The notes beneath the pieces are model-generated. The model ran no database searches and was not told the origin of the DNA. It worked only from the letters and a program-made list of their open reading frames with translations. Of a DNA stretch of 64,000 nt, positions 17,180 through 29,058 are shown piece by piece (positions within the stretch are counted from its first letter, which is position 1; each line of letters begins with the position of its first letter). The position numbers and the translations under genes are program-made. The stretch covers positions 186,001-250,000 of the forward strand of contig JAHDYR010000002.1 of assembly GCA_019828565.1 (NCBI GenBank), given 5' to 3'. The DNA is from Carpediemonas membranifera. Its lineage: Eukaryota; Fornicata.

Positions 17180-18263
17180 TTATTCAGAGCTAGATTCCTC
17201 GTCTTCCGTCTCCTCCGTGTCCGTCAGCTCGACCAACCAAGTCGGGTCAGCGTGGCGCTCAAGGGCGTTCTCAGCCAAGTACTCTCGCACACACCGGACA
17301 AGGCAGAGATCAGCGTTGAGGGACACGATGCTGAGTCCCGAGTATCCGTCATACTGCAGGATCAACACAAAAGACCCGGGACCACAAGTCGTCTTCAGAT
17401 ACTCGTGACGGACTACGCACGTGACAGTGTAGTAGCGGTCCGGATCAGAGACCTGAAGCGGCTCCCAGTGAGCCTCATCGCCAATGGCGGGCAGGTAGCC
17501 GTCGTGGCACAAGCGGCTGACCAGGGTTGCCCAGAAGTCGTTGGGAGCCGGGATGCGCCGGCTGATGCCGTAGACAGCGACACGGAAGTAGTCCGGTGCG
17601 AGGACGAGGACCAACAGGCGGTTAAGATATCCGCGCGCTGTAGTGTCCGACTTGACCCCGCCGGCAGTCCGCACAGCCGCCACGAGAGCTGCAGAGTAGT
17701 GACCATTACCGGGTGAAGATCCACCCAGCGTGATGTCGCGGCCCCGGATCGCGGCCGACACGATGTCGCCATCGGACAAGCGCTTCCTGCCGAGCTTGAG
17801 GTGGGCCCTCACACCGGCAAGCGCGACCTGGCAATGAGCCACGAGAGCCAAGACCTGCTGGGTCAGCTTCACGTCCTGCACTACGGCTGCGTCGTTCAGA
17901 CGACCTTGCTCAATAGCGTCAAAGATTCGCTGGAGCGGCAGCTCGATGGAGTTGGTGTAACCTTCCAGGCGTCGGGCAACCTCGGCCTTGATGTCGTGGG
18001 GCATCAGAGTCGTCATCGTCAGGGTGCGAGTGATGCGTTCTGAGGCTTGCACGCGGTGACTATATAACCTCACGGTTGATGTTTGTTACTTACAGATTGT
18101 CGGTGACCATGCGCTTGCGTCCACGATACTTCTGAGCGCGAAGGGAACGACAAACGGACGTATGGGCAACAATAAGTGGCCTAGCCAGATCGTCATCACC
18201 AAGTTCGGTGATTTTGGCACGAATTTCCTTCAGAACGGCCTCTACGGCTGTGTTGTCCGACAT
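17180..18263 (-). CDS. Element A copy 1: spliced antisense accessory gene
   Basis: On the strand opposite gag-pol, between pol (stop 17137) and the 3' LTR. Exon 1 is 18263-18094 (MSDNTAVEAVLKEIRAK...); a 34-nt intron (GTAAGT...TATATAG, 18060-18093) is followed by exon 2, 18059-17180, for 349 aa. The splice is phase-consistent (TDNL then HRVQASERI). An in-frame ATG also exists at 18320. No domain is recognised: the first half is helical, the second contains aromatic strand-like segments, and the C-terminus is acidic (TDTEETEDEESSSE). Convergent with pol, 42 bp apart. Antisense genes in this position are known in some plant Ty3/gypsy elements, but this protein is not one I recognise. Confidence 0.7.
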
Positions 18264-18388
18264 CAAATGAGTTGACGGCGACATATCCTGCACATTTCTC
18301 GGAAACGGTCGAAGGAACAACTAACAAGGTCATCTTAGTCTTCAAGCATGCATTTATTGTCGGTAATAAGGCATTAGGAGCTTCCTAG

Positions 18389-18510
18389 TGTTGTGGGTCC
18401 TACCCAAAGTTACACAGATTTACGTTATATTTAATAGTCAAGGAGTTTCTCCTCGACACCCTTGTGTCGAGTCTTCTCCTCAGTAAAAGTTCAACACCCA
18501 TTGAACCACA
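18389..18510 (+). repeat. LTR2 of element A, shared by copies 1 and 2
   Basis: Same 122 bp as LTR1. It serves as the 3' LTR of copy 1 and the 5' LTR of copy 2. Confidence 0.9.
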
Positions 18511-18531
18511 GTACTAGTACTACCAAAACAT

Positions 18532-20838
18532 ATGGGTACGGAAACTTACAGAAGCCTGAAGAAGAATCCGCCTCTCCTGAAGAAGTCCTCCATGGACGCT
18601 CTTTTGGACTTTGCGGATAACCTCCACGATCATCGCGCCTTAGGCGGCCGCGATGATGTTATTGACCTCATCGAGCCTAGCATAGCAGAGCTAGCAGGCC
18701 TTAACGACGACGAAGAGGTTGAAGACACTCCTCTCCTGCTCTCCGCGAAGCTCCGTAAGAAACGTCGTGTCGCAGCCCAAGATGAACGAGTCCTCAAGCG
18801 CCTCGGTGCTGCCCTTCGACCTTCTCGCCCGAGCATGCGTCTACAGCTCTTCCGAGTCCCCGCCAAGTCCTTCGAGCCTGATGAGGTTGCTCGAGTGAAC
18901 CGCCGATTCAATCTGCTCTTGAAGCTCGTTCAACCCGAAGATCCCGAGGACGTCTTGAAGGAGACGTACAGCCGCTGCTTCAAGTTCCCCAACAACAGTC
19001 GCATCATGTATCGAGTCAGAGAATCAACGGAGCGCAAGGATCTCAAGGACGCAATGGCTGATGTCCTCGTCATGTCACGCGACCTCAAGGAGTCCAAGGA
19101 GATGATCGCTTCCTTCGGCGCTGCGGGGGTCTCCGACTCACAGCGTACCAACACCACGCCCTCCCATACACGGCACACGGGGAGCGGTCCGAAGAACCCT
19201 CATCGACGCGAGCCTGACCGCACGAACGTAGCCCCCTCAAAAGGCAAGCCGATCGACAAGCCCAAGCACGAGAAGAAGCCATTCGTGTGCTTCAACTGCG
19301 GTAAGGTCGGTCACTCCGCTCGCCGATGCCCTGCTCCGAAGACAACCTGTTCCAAGTGCCAGAAGCCGGGCCACCGAGCTGAATTCTGCCGTTCTGAGGT
19401 AAATTCAGCTCGTTGTGTGTTTTCTCTCGGTTCCCGTCAGAGTGTCCTCCCCTCCGTCAAGGCTAGCATTCTTAAGCAAGTCGTGTCCGTCCTGTTCGAC
19501 TCGGGCGCTGACTGCGCAACCATTGACCCCAAGCTCTGCCACGGCAAGGCAGTGAAGTGGATCTCACACGAGAAGACACTTATCGAGACAGTGGGCGGCG
19601 TCAGAGAGGCCGATGGTCAGGTATCCTTCCGCCTCGTCTTAGCGCCCTCGCCATTCACTCCGCGCGGATGCTCTATCACTATTAAGGCCTACGTCCTGTC
19701 GACCGCTTTCGATGTATGCCTGGGTTACCCTCAGATGGTGGAGATCGGCCTTCTCCCTTCGTTGTCTGAGCCTACCAGCGAGCTCGCAGCCAGCGACGAA
19801 CCACCTACATTCGAGAAGTACGTCGCGCAAGCCAGAGCCATGTCCTCTTCCTTTTCTCAGAGGCAGGCCGACATCCTCAAGCGTTACGCCCGGACATTCG
19901 TGGACCGTACCGAGCCAAGCCGGCTCGAACCGTATGATTTGGTCCTCAAGGGCGACAGAGTCGTACACATTCGGCCGTACTATGTTCCCCCGCCGAAAGT
20001 CCCGATCATTCAAGAGCACATTAATACGCTCCTGGCAAAGCGCTACATCGAGGCATGCCAGTCTCAATACGCGAGCCCTACCATCATAGTTCCAAAGAAG
20101 GGGGGAAAGACGCGTTTTGTCGTCGACTTCCGCGAGATCAATCAACTAACGGAACCATTCGACTACCCCATCCCTCGCATAGACGAAGTTCTCACTCAAC
20201 TGTCCGGAAAGTCTGTGTTCGCTACCCTAGACTTGTCAGCAGGATACCATCAGATCCCTCTTTCTGAACGGTGCCGTCACCTAACCGCCTTCCGTACTGT
20301 TTTTGGTCAATACCAATATACACGGATGCCCTTCGGCTTACGTAACGCCGGAGCGTACTTCCAGAGGGCGATGGAAGACGGGTTCAAGGGTCTGGTGGGC
20401 TCCGCCTGTGTCATATACATTGATGACATCATCGTCATGGGTGCGGATGAGGACGAGTACCTGGGAAACCTCGAAAAAGTCATGCAACGCGTTGACAAGC
20501 TTAACCTTCAGCTCGGCCGAGATAAGTGCCAGTTCGGTCGGCAAGAGGTCGAGTTCCTCGGGTGGATCATATCCCAAGGCAGCGTGAAGATCTCACCCCA
20601 GCGGACCGAAGATATCGCGAACCTCAAGCTGTCTTCATCCACGAAGGGCATGCAGGGTCTCAACGGATTCCTCAACTATTTCCGCGATTACATACCCAAC
20701 TTCGCGGTCCGAGCTAAGCCTCTGCTAGACGCCATGTCCGGTCGGCAGACCCCCTCGAGACGTTCTTCAGAAGTCGCTGGACGATCTGAAACAAGCTTTA
20801 TGTTCGGCCGACGCTCTAGCCATGTTCGACGCGACTAA
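18532..20838 (+). CDS. Element A copy 2: Gag-protease-reverse transcriptase
   Basis: Nearly identical to copy 1, with a few substitutions also found in copy 3 (for example Y to H in LCHGK and E to D in READG). The frame leaves pol at a run of five C (20750-20754), one base shorter than in copy 1, and ends in a different wrong frame. Confidence 0.85.
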   Translation: MGTETYRSLKKNPPLLKKSSMDALLDFADNLHDHRALGGRDDVIDLIEPSIAELAGLNDDEEVEDTPLLLSAKLRKKRRVAAQDERVLKRLGAALRPSRPSMRLQLFRVPAKSFEPDEVARVNRRFNLLLKLVQPEDPEDVLKETYSRCFKFPNNSRIMYRVRESTERKDLKDAMADVLVMSRDLKESKEMIASFGAAGVSDSQRTNTTPSHTRHTGSGPKNPHRREPDRTNVAPSKGKPIDKPKHEKKPFVCFNCGKVGHSARRCPAPKTTCSKCQKPGHRAEFCRSEVNSARCVFSLGSRQSVLPSVKASILKQVVSVLFDSGADCATIDPKLCHGKAVKWISHEKTLIETVGGVREADGQVSFRLVLAPSPFTPRGCSITIKAYVLSTAFDVCLGYPQMVEIGLLPSLSEPTSELAASDEPPTFEKYVAQARAMSSSFSQRQADILKRYARTFVDRTEPSRLEPYDLVLKGDRVVHIRPYYVPPPKVPIIQEHINTLLAKRYIEACQSQYASPTIIVPKKGGKTRFVVDFREINQLTEPFDYPIPRIDEVLTQLSGKSVFATLDLSAGYHQIPLSERCRHLTAFRTVFGQYQYTRMPFGLRNAGAYFQRAMEDGFKGLVGSACVIYIDDIIVMGADEDEYLGNLEKVMQRVDKLNLQLGRDKCQFGRQEVEFLGWIISQGSVKISPQRTEDIANLKLSSSTKGMQGLNGFLNYFRDYIPNFAVRAKPLLDAMSGRQTPSRRSSEVAGRSETSFMFGRRSSHVRRD

Positions 20839-22469
20839 GCCTCACACTGTCATGACTGACGCATCCGATGTCGGGTACGGAGCAGTCTTACTCCAAGAGG
20901 GCCGACCAGTTTGCTATATGTCGCGTGCGTTCAACGACGTCCAGTCACGCTGGTGTACCGGTGAGAAAGAAGCCTACGCTATCGTCGCAGCGTTACAACG
21001 ATGGCGCAAGTTCCTGTGCTGGGAGAGCTTTACTATTCTCACGGATCACCGGAACCTACTCTATATGTACCGGTCCACCAACGCCAAGGTCCGCCGGTGG
21101 GCTGATTCGATCGCCGATTTAGATTTCACCCTACAGCACATCGCCGGTCTGGACAACGGTGGAGCCGACGGTCTCTCGAGAGTATTCTCCATGCAACAGG
21201 CGTCGAGGGATCAGGTATCCCGCGCTCATCTCACAGCAGGAGCTCATCTGTCTCGCCGGATGACAACCGAGCAACTTAGGGCCGACGGTTTGTCTGTCTC
21301 CCCGTCAAGTCGTAGACGACGTGATTACCGCGTGTCCAGAGTGCCAAGTCTTGGCCCGCCCTCCTGTTGATACGCCCGACGGCCTGCATACAGCTGTAGA
21401 CCTCCCGTTCCGGCGTGTGGCCATTGACACCATGGGTCCGCTACCGACGGTCAACGGCCTGTCCTACGTGACAGTAATGATCGACATGTGCTCCCGCTGG
21501 ACAGAGCTAGTCCCGGTCAACAGCACCTCAGCCAAAGACGCAGCCAACGCATTGGTCAACACCTGGATTCTACGATACGGATGCCCCGAAGTCGTCCAAT
21601 CGGATGGGGGCTCAGAGTTCAAAAACGCTCTGTTCAAACGCCTCTCCGAAGAGATGGGGTTCGACGTCCACATAACGACAGCATACCATCCCCAGAGCAA
21701 CGGTGTCGTCGAACGCGCGAACAAGGAGGTCGAACGCATCCTCAGAGCCAGGAAGCTGGAGTTAAGGAATAACGATTGGGTAGCACACCTACCAGTCGCC
21801 CAATTCTTGGTCAACTCAATGCCCAGGATCCCGACCCGGTTGACTCCGGCCGAGATCATGTTTGGCGCCAATTTATCAATACCGTCATCGATCTATATCA
21901 CGGATGCCGCCTCGGCTGGTCCGCCACAGTCGAAGCTAGCCGCAGCCGATGCCGCCATCCAACTCGCCAAAGCAAGGATTAGAGCCATGCGCGAAGACGC
22001 TCTCGCAAAGGCAACCTCATCGAGAAGCGAGATATTGAGCCGTTTCGTGCTGGTCAAATACTACCCAAGACCACCGAGCAAGCTAGCCCCGGGCTGGCGC
22101 GGCCCCATGAGGCGTGTCGCAGCCGTCAAACGTGATGGTGTTGTCGTCGCATATGAGGTCCAAGACCTCAGTCAGTCAGCGGACGGTCCAACTATCAAGG
22201 TAGACGCGGCACGTGTGCGAAGATTTGACCCAGGCAAGCTCTCGGAGCAACAGATCTATGACCTCGCAGCCGCTTCCGTCGATGAGTGGCATGTCGAGCG
22301 CATCTCACGCTCTAGAGGCTCGGGCCCCAAGTCAAGGCGCGAGTACCTCGTACACTGGGTCGGATTCGAGGATTCAGAGGCTTCATTCGAACCTTATTCG
22401 CACGTCAAAGATTTGGAAGCCCTCGATACATATTTGAAGTCTGACCAAGCCAAGCGTGACGGTCTGTAA
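20822..22469 (+). pseudogene. Element A copy 2: RNase H-integrase-chromodomain, frameshifted
   Basis: RNase H and the start of integrase read from 20822 to 21370. An extra C in 21300-21303 shifts the frame, and the integrase core and chromodomain continue in another frame (21321-22469). Copies 1 and 3 have three C here and stay open. Confidence 0.8.
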
Positions 22470-22511
22470 AACTTCTCAACATCGAAGCTGTATCCTCGAG
22501 GAACAAACGAT

Positions 22512-23597
22512 TTATTCAGAGCTAGATTCCTCGTCTTCCGTCTCCTCCGTGTCCGTCAGCTCGACCAACCAAGTCGGGTCAGCGTGGCGCTCAAGGGCGT
22601 TCTCAGCCAAGTACTCTCGCACACACCGGACAAGGCAGAGATCAGCGTTGAGGGACACGATGCTGAGTCCCGAGTATCCGTCATACTGCAGGATCAACAC
22701 AAAAGACCCGGGACCACAAGTCGTCTTCAGATACTCGTGACGGACTACGCACGTGACAGTGTAGTAGCGGTCCGGATCAGAGACCTGAAGCGGCTCCCCA
22801 GTGAGCCTCATCGCCAATGGCGGGCAGGTAGCCGTCGTGGCACAAGCGGCTGACCAGGGTTGCCCAGAAGTCGTTGGGAGCCGGGATGCGCCGGCTGATG
22901 CCGTAGACAGCGACACGGAAGTAGTCCGGTGCGAGGACGAGGACCAACAGGCGGTTAAGATATCCGCGCGCTGTAGTGTCCGACTTGACCCCGCCGGCAG
23001 TCCGCACAGCCGCCACGAGAGCTGCAGAGTAGTGACCATTACCGGGTGAAGACCCACCCAGCGTGATGTCGCGGCCCCGGATCGCGGCCGACACGATGTC
23101 GCCATCGGTCAAGCGCTTCTTGCCGAGCTTGAGGTGGGCCCTCACACCGGCAAGCGCGACCTGGCAGTGAGCCACGAGAGCCAAGACCTGCTGGGTCAGC
23201 TTCACGTCCTGCACTACGGCTGCGTCGTTCAGACGACCTTGCTCAATAGCGTCAAAGATTCGCTGGAGCGGCAGCTCGATGGAGTTGGTGTAACCTTCCA
23301 GGCGTCGGGCAACCTCGGCCTTGATGTCGTGGGGCATCAGAGTCGTCATCGTCAGGGTGCGAGTGATGCGTTCTGAGGCTTGCACGCGGTGACTATATAA
23401 CCTCACGGTTGATGTTTGTTACTTACAGATTGTCGGTGACCATGCGCTTGCGTCCACGATACTTCTGAGCGCGAAGGGAACGACAAACGGACGTATGGGC
23501 AACAATAAGTGGCCTAGCCAGATCGTCATCACCAAGTTCGGTGATTTTTGGCACGAATTTCCTTCAGAACGGCCTCTACGGCTGTGTTGTCCGACAT
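22512..23597 (-). pseudogene. Element A copy 2: antisense gene, two frameshifts
   Basis: Same two-exon layout as copy 1 (intron 23393-23426). An extra C near 22797 breaks exon 2, and a T5 run in exon 1 near 23545-23549 (T4 in copy 1) shifts the N-terminal frame. Confidence 0.6.
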
Positions 23598-23722
23598 CAA
23601 ATGAGTTGACGGCGACATATCCTGCACATTTCTCGGAAACGGTCGAAGGAACAACTAACAAGGTCATCTTAGTCTTCAAGCATGCATTTATTGTCGGTAA
23701 TAAGGCATTAGGAGCTTCCTAG

Positions 23723-23846
23723 TGTTGTGGGTCCTACCCAAAGTTACACAGATTTACGTTATATTTAATAGTCAAGGAGTTTCTCCTCGACACCCTTGTG
23801 TCGAGTCTTCTCCCTCAGTAAAAAGTTCAACACCCATTGAACCACA
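23723..23846 (+). repeat. LTR3 of element A, shared by copies 2 and 3
   Basis: 124 bp: the LTR with one extra C and one extra A (TCTCCCTCAGTAAAAAG). Both changes are in short homopolymers. Confidence 0.9.
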
Positions 23847-23867
23847 GTACTAGTACTACCAAAACAT

Positions 23868-25605
23868 ATGGGTACGGAAACTTACAGAAGCCTGAAGAAG
23901 AATCCGCCTCTCCTGAAGAAGTCCTCCATGGACGCTCTTTTTGGACTTTGCGGATAACCTCCACGATCATCGCGCCTTAGGCGGCCGCGATGATGTTATT
24001 GACCTCATCGAGCCTAGCATAGCAGAGCTAGCAGGCCTTAACGACGACGAAGAGGTTGAAGACACTCCTCTCCTGCTCTCCGCGAAGCTCCGTAAGAAAC
24101 GTCGTGTCGCAGCCCAAGATGAACGAGTCCTCAAGCGCCTCGGTGCTGCCCTTCGACCTTCTCGCCCGAGCATGCGTCTACAGCTCTTCCGAGTCCCCGC
24201 CAAGTCCTTCGAGCCTGATGAGGTTGCTCGAGTGAACCGCCGATTCAATCTGCTCTTGAAGCTCGTTCAACCCGAAGATCCCGAGGACGTCTTGAAGGAG
24301 ACGTACAGCCGCTGCTTCAAGTTCCCCAACAACAGTCGCATCATGTATCGAGTCAGAGAATCAACGGAGCGCAAGGATCTCAAGGACGCAATGGCTGATG
24401 TCCTCGTCATGTCACGCGACCTCAAGGAGTCCAAGGAGATGATCGCTTCCTTCGGCGCTGCGGGGGTCTCCGACTCACAGCGTACCAACACCACGCCCTC
24501 CCATACACGGCACACGGGGAGCGGTCCGAAGAACCCTCATCGACGCGAGCCTGACCGCACGAACGTAGCCCCCTCAAAAGGCAAGCCGATCGACAAGCCC
24601 AAGCACGAGAAGAAGCCATTCGTGTGCTTCAACTGCGGTAAGGTCGGTCACTCCGCTCGCCGATGCCCTGCTCCGAAGACAACCTGTTCCAAGTGCCAGA
24701 AGCCGGGCCACCGAGCTGAATTCTGCCGTTCTGAGGTAAATTCAGCTCGTTGTGTGTTTTCTCTCGGTTCCCGTCAGAGTGTCCTCCCCTCCGTCAAGGC
24801 TAGCATTCTTAAGCAAGTCGTGTCCGTCCTGTTCGACTCGGGCGCTGACTGCGCAACCATTGACCCCAAGCTCTGCCACGGCAAGGCAGTGAAGTGGATC
24901 TCACACGAGAAGACACTTATCGAGACAGTGGGCGGCGTCAGAGAGGCCGATGGTCAGGTATCCTTCCGCCTCGTCTTAGCGCCCTCGCCATTCACTCCGC
25001 GCGGATGCTCTATCACTATTAAGGCCTACGTCCTGTCGACCGCTTTCGATGTATGCCTGGGTTACCCTCAGATGGTGGAGATCGGCCTTCTCCCTTCGTT
25101 GTCTGAGCCTACCAGCGAGCTCGCAGCCAGCGACGAACCACCTACATTCGAGAAGTACGTCGCGCAAGCCAGAGCCATGTCCTCTTCCTTTTCTCAGAGG
25201 CAGGCCGACATCCTCAAGCGTTACGCCCGGACATTCGTGGACCGTACCGAGCCAAGCCGGCTCGAACCGTATGATTTGGTCCTCAAGGGCGACAGAGTCG
25301 TACACATTCGGCCGTACTATGTTCCCCCGCCGAAAGTCCCGATCATTCAAGAGCACATTAATACGCTCCTGGCAAAGCGCTACATCGAGGCATGCCAGTC
25401 TCAATACGCGAGCCCTACCATCATAGTTCCAAAGAAGGGGGGGAAAGACGCGTTTTGTCGTCGACTTCCGCGAGATCAATCAACTAACGGAACCATTCGA
25501 CTACCCCATCCCTCGCATAGACGAAGTTCTCACTCAACTGTCCGGAAAGTCTGTGTTCGCTACCCTAGACTTGTCAGCAGGATACCATCAGATCCCTCTT
25601 TCTGA
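23868..25605 (+). pseudogene. Element A copy 3: Gag-protease-RT start, frameshifted
   Basis: ATG at 23868, but an extra T (23938-23942) puts the rest in the frame that opens at 23941. That frame covers Gag, both CCHC knuckles, protease and the RT fingers, and is broken again by an extra G in 25437-25443. Confidence 0.8.
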
Positions 25606-26176
25606 ACGGTGCCGTCACCTAACCGCCTTCCGTACTGTTTTTGGTCAATACCAATATACACGGATGCCCTTCGGCTTACGTAACGCCGGAGCGTACTTCC
25701 AGAGGGCGATGGAAGACGGGTTCAAGGGTCTGGTGGGCTCCGCCTGTGTCATATACATTGATGACATCATCGTCATGGGTGCGGATGAGGACGAGTACCT
25801 GGGAAACCTCGAAAAAGTCATGCAACGCGTTGACAAGCTTAACCTTCAGCTCGGCCGAGATAAGTGCCAGTTCGGTCGGCAAGAGGTCGAGTTCCTCGGG
25901 TGGATCATATCCCAAGGCAGCGTGAAGATCTCACCCCAGCGGACCGAAGATATCGCGAACCTCAAGCTGTCTTCATCCACGAAGGGCATGCAGGGTCTCA
26001 ACGGATTCCTCAACTATTTCCGCGATTACATACCCAACTTCGCGGTCCGAGCTAAGCCTCTGCTAGACGCCATGTCCGGTCGGCAGACCCCCTCGAGACG
26101 TTCTTCAGAAGTCGCTGGACGATCTGAAACAAGCTTTATGTTCGGCCGACGCTCTAGCCATGTTCGACGCGACTAA
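25553..26176 (+). pseudogene. Element A copy 3: RT palm part
   Basis: Continues the RT from LDLSAGYHQ through YIDD in the correct relative frame and ends after the five-C run at 26088-26092, as in copy 2. Confidence 0.75.
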
Positions 26177-27806
26177 GCCTCACACTGTCATGACTGACGC
26201 ATCCGATGTCGGGTACGGAGCAGTCTTACTCCAAGAGGGCCGACCAGTTTGCTATATGTCGCGTGCGTTCAACGACGTCCAGTCACGCTGGTGTACCGGT
26301 GAGAAAGAAGCCTACGCTATCGTCGCAGCGTTACAACGATGGCGCAAGTTCCTGTGCTGGGAGAGCTTTACTATTCTCACGGATCACCGGAACCTACTCT
26401 ATATGTACCGGTCCACCAACGCCAAGGTCCGCCGGTGGGCTGATTCGATCGCCGATTTAGATTTCACCCTACAGCACATCGCCGGTCTGGACAACGGTGG
26501 AGCCGACGGTCTCTCGAGAGTATTCTCCATGCAACAGGCGTCGAGGGATCAGGTATCCCGCGCTCATCTCACAGCAGGAGCTCATCTGTCTCGCCGGATG
26601 ACAACCGAGCAACTTAGGGCCGACGGTTTGTCTGTCTCCCGTCAAGTCGTAGACGACGTGATTACCGCGTGTCCAGAGTGCCAAGTCTTGGCCCGCCCTC
26701 CTGTTGATACGCCCGACGGCCTGCATACAGCTGTAGACCTCCCGTTCCGGCGTGTGGCCATTGACACCATGGGTCCGCTACCGACGGTCAACGGCCTGTC
26801 CTACGTGACAGTAATGATCGACATGTGCTCCCGCTGGACAGAGCTAGTCCCGGTCAACAGCACCTCAGCCAAAGACGCAGCCAACGCATTGGTCAACACC
26901 TGGATTCTACGATACGGATGCCCCGAAGTCGTCCAATCGGATGGGGGCTCAGAGTTCAAAAACGCTCTGTTCAAACGCCTCTCCGAAGAGATGGGGTTCG
27001 ACGTCCACATAACGACAGCATACCATCCCCAGAGCAACGGTGTCGTCGAACGCGCGAACAAGGAGGTCGAACGCATCCTCAGAGCCAGGAAGCTGGAGTT
27101 AAGGAATAACGATTGGGTAGCACACCTACCAGTCGCCCAATTCTTGGTCAACTCAATGCCCAGGATCCCGACCCGGTTGACTCCGGCCGAGATCATGTTT
27201 GGCGCCAATTTATCAATACCGTCATCGATCTATATCACGGATGCCGCCTCGGCTGGTCCGCCACAGTCGAAGCTAGCCGCAGCCGATGCCGCCATCCAAC
27301 TCGCCAAAGCAAGGATTAGAGCCATGCGCGAAGACGCTCTCGCAAAGGCAACCTCATCGAGAAGCGAGATATTGAGCCGTTTCGTGCTGGTCAAATACTA
27401 CCCAAGACCACCGAGCAAGCTAGCCCCGGGCTGGCGCGGCCCCATGAGGCGTGTCGCAGCCGTCAAACGTGATGGTGTTGTCGTCGCATATGAGGTCCAA
27501 GACCTCAGTCAGTCAGCGGACGGTCCAACTATCAAGGTAGACGCGGCACGTGTGCGAAGATTTGACCCAGGCAAGCTCTCGGAGCAACAGATCTATGACC
27601 TCGCAGCCGCTTCCGTCGATGAGTGGCATGTCGAGCGCATCTCACGCTCTAGAGGCTCGGGCCCCAAGTCAAGGCGCGAGTACCTCGTACACTGGGTCGG
27701 ATTCGAGGATTCAGAGGCTTCATTCGAACCTTATTCGCACGTCAAAGATTTGGAAGCCCTCGATACATATTTGAAGTCTGACCAAGCCAAGCGTGACGGT
27801 CTGTAA
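26160..27806 (+). CDS. Element A copy 3: RNase H-integrase-chromodomain
   Basis: 548 aa, intact, equivalent to 15491-17137, with all integrase catalytic residues and the chromodomain retained. Confidence 0.85.
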   Translation: MFDATKPHTVMTDASDVGYGAVLLQEGRPVCYMSRAFNDVQSRWCTGEKEAYAIVAALQRWRKFLCWESFTILTDHRNLLYMYRSTNAKVRRWADSIADLDFTLQHIAGLDNGGADGLSRVFSMQQASRDQVSRAHLTAGAHLSRRMTTEQLRADGLSVSRQVVDDVITACPECQVLARPPVDTPDGLHTAVDLPFRRVAIDTMGPLPTVNGLSYVTVMIDMCSRWTELVPVNSTSAKDAANALVNTWILRYGCPEVVQSDGGSEFKNALFKRLSEEMGFDVHITTAYHPQSNGVVERANKEVERILRARKLELRNNDWVAHLPVAQFLVNSMPRIPTRLTPAEIMFGANLSIPSSIYITDAASAGPPQSKLAAADAAIQLAKARIRAMREDALAKATSSRSEILSRFVLVKYYPRPPSKLAPGWRGPMRRVAAVKRDGVVVAYEVQDLSQSADGPTIKVDAARVRRFDPGKLSEQQIYDLAAASVDEWHVERISRSRGSGPKSRREYLVHWVGFEDSEASFEPYSHVKDLEALDTYLKSDQAKRDGL

Positions 27807-27848
27807 AACTTCTCAACATCGAAGCTGTATCCTCGAGGAACAAACGAT

Positions 27849-28933
27849 TTATTCAGAGCTAGATTCCTCGTCTTCCGTCTCCTCCGTGTCCGTCAGCTCG
27901 ACCAACCAAGTCGGGTCAGCGTGGCGCTCAAGGGCGTTCTCAGCCAAGTACTCTCGCACACACCGGACAAGGCAGAGATCAGCGTTGAGGGACACGATGC
28001 TGAGTCCCGAGTATCCGTCATACTGCAGGATCAACACAAAAGACCCGGGACCACAAGTCGTCTTCAGATACTCGTGACGGACTACGCACGTGACAGTGTA
28101 GTAGCGGTCCGGATCAGAGACCTGAAGCGGCTCCCAGTGAGCCTCATCGCCAATGGCGGGCAGGTAGCCGTCGTGGCACAAGCGGCTGACCAGGGTTGCC
28201 CAGAAGTCGTTGGGAGCCGGGATGCGCCGGCTGATGCCGTAGACAGCGACACGGAAGTAGTCCGGTGCGAGGACGAGGACCAACAGGCGGTTAAGATATC
28301 CGCGCGCTGTAGTGTCCGACTTGACCCCGCCGGCAGTCCGCACAGCCGCCACGAGAGCTGCAGAGTAGTGACCATTACCGGGTGAAGACCCACCCAGCGT
28401 GATGTCGCGGCCCCGGATCGCGGCCGACACGATGTCGCCATCGGTCAAGCGCTTCTTGCCGAGCTTGAGGTGGGCCCTCACACCGGCAAGCGCGACCTGG
28501 CAGTGAGCCACGAGAGCCAAGACCTGCTGGGTCAGCTTCACGTCCTGCACTACGGCTGCGTCGTTCAGACGACCTTGCTCAATAGCGTCAAAGATTCGCT
28601 GGAGCGGCAGCTCGATGGAGTTGGTGTAACCTTCCAGGCGTCGGGCAACCTCGGCCTTGATGTCGTGGGGCATCAGAGTCGTCATCGTCAGGGTGCGAGT
28701 GATGCGTTCTGAGGCTTGCACGCGGTGACTATATAACCTCACGGTTGATGTTTGTTACTTACAGATTGTCGGTGACCATGCGCTTGCGTCCACGATACTT
28801 CTGAGCGCGAAGGGAACGACAAACGGACGTATGGGCAACAATAAGTGGCCTAGCCAGATCGTCATCACCAAGTTCGGTGATTTTTGGCACGAATTTCCTT
28901 CAGAACGGCCTCTACGGCTGTGTTGTCCGACAT
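27849..28933 (-). CDS. Element A copy 3: antisense accessory gene, exon 1 shifted
   Basis: Exon 2 (28728-27849) is intact and keeps the reading of copy 1 with two conservative changes (GKKRLTDGD for GRKRLSDGD). The intron is 28729-28762. Exon 1 carries the T5 run near 28881-28885 that shifts its first part, as in copy 2. Confidence 0.6.
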
Positions 28934-29058
28934 CAAATGAGTTGACGGCGACATATCCTGCACATTTCTCGGAAACGGTCGAAGGAACAACTAACAAGGT
29001 CATCTTAGTCTTCAAGCATGCATTTATTGTCGGTAATAAGGCATTAGGAGCTTCCTAG

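Noticed and set aside
17252-17716. Plus-strand ORF downstream of pol as an env-like gene
   Set aside because: No signal peptide or membrane span; the opposite strand has the longer, spliced, better frame.
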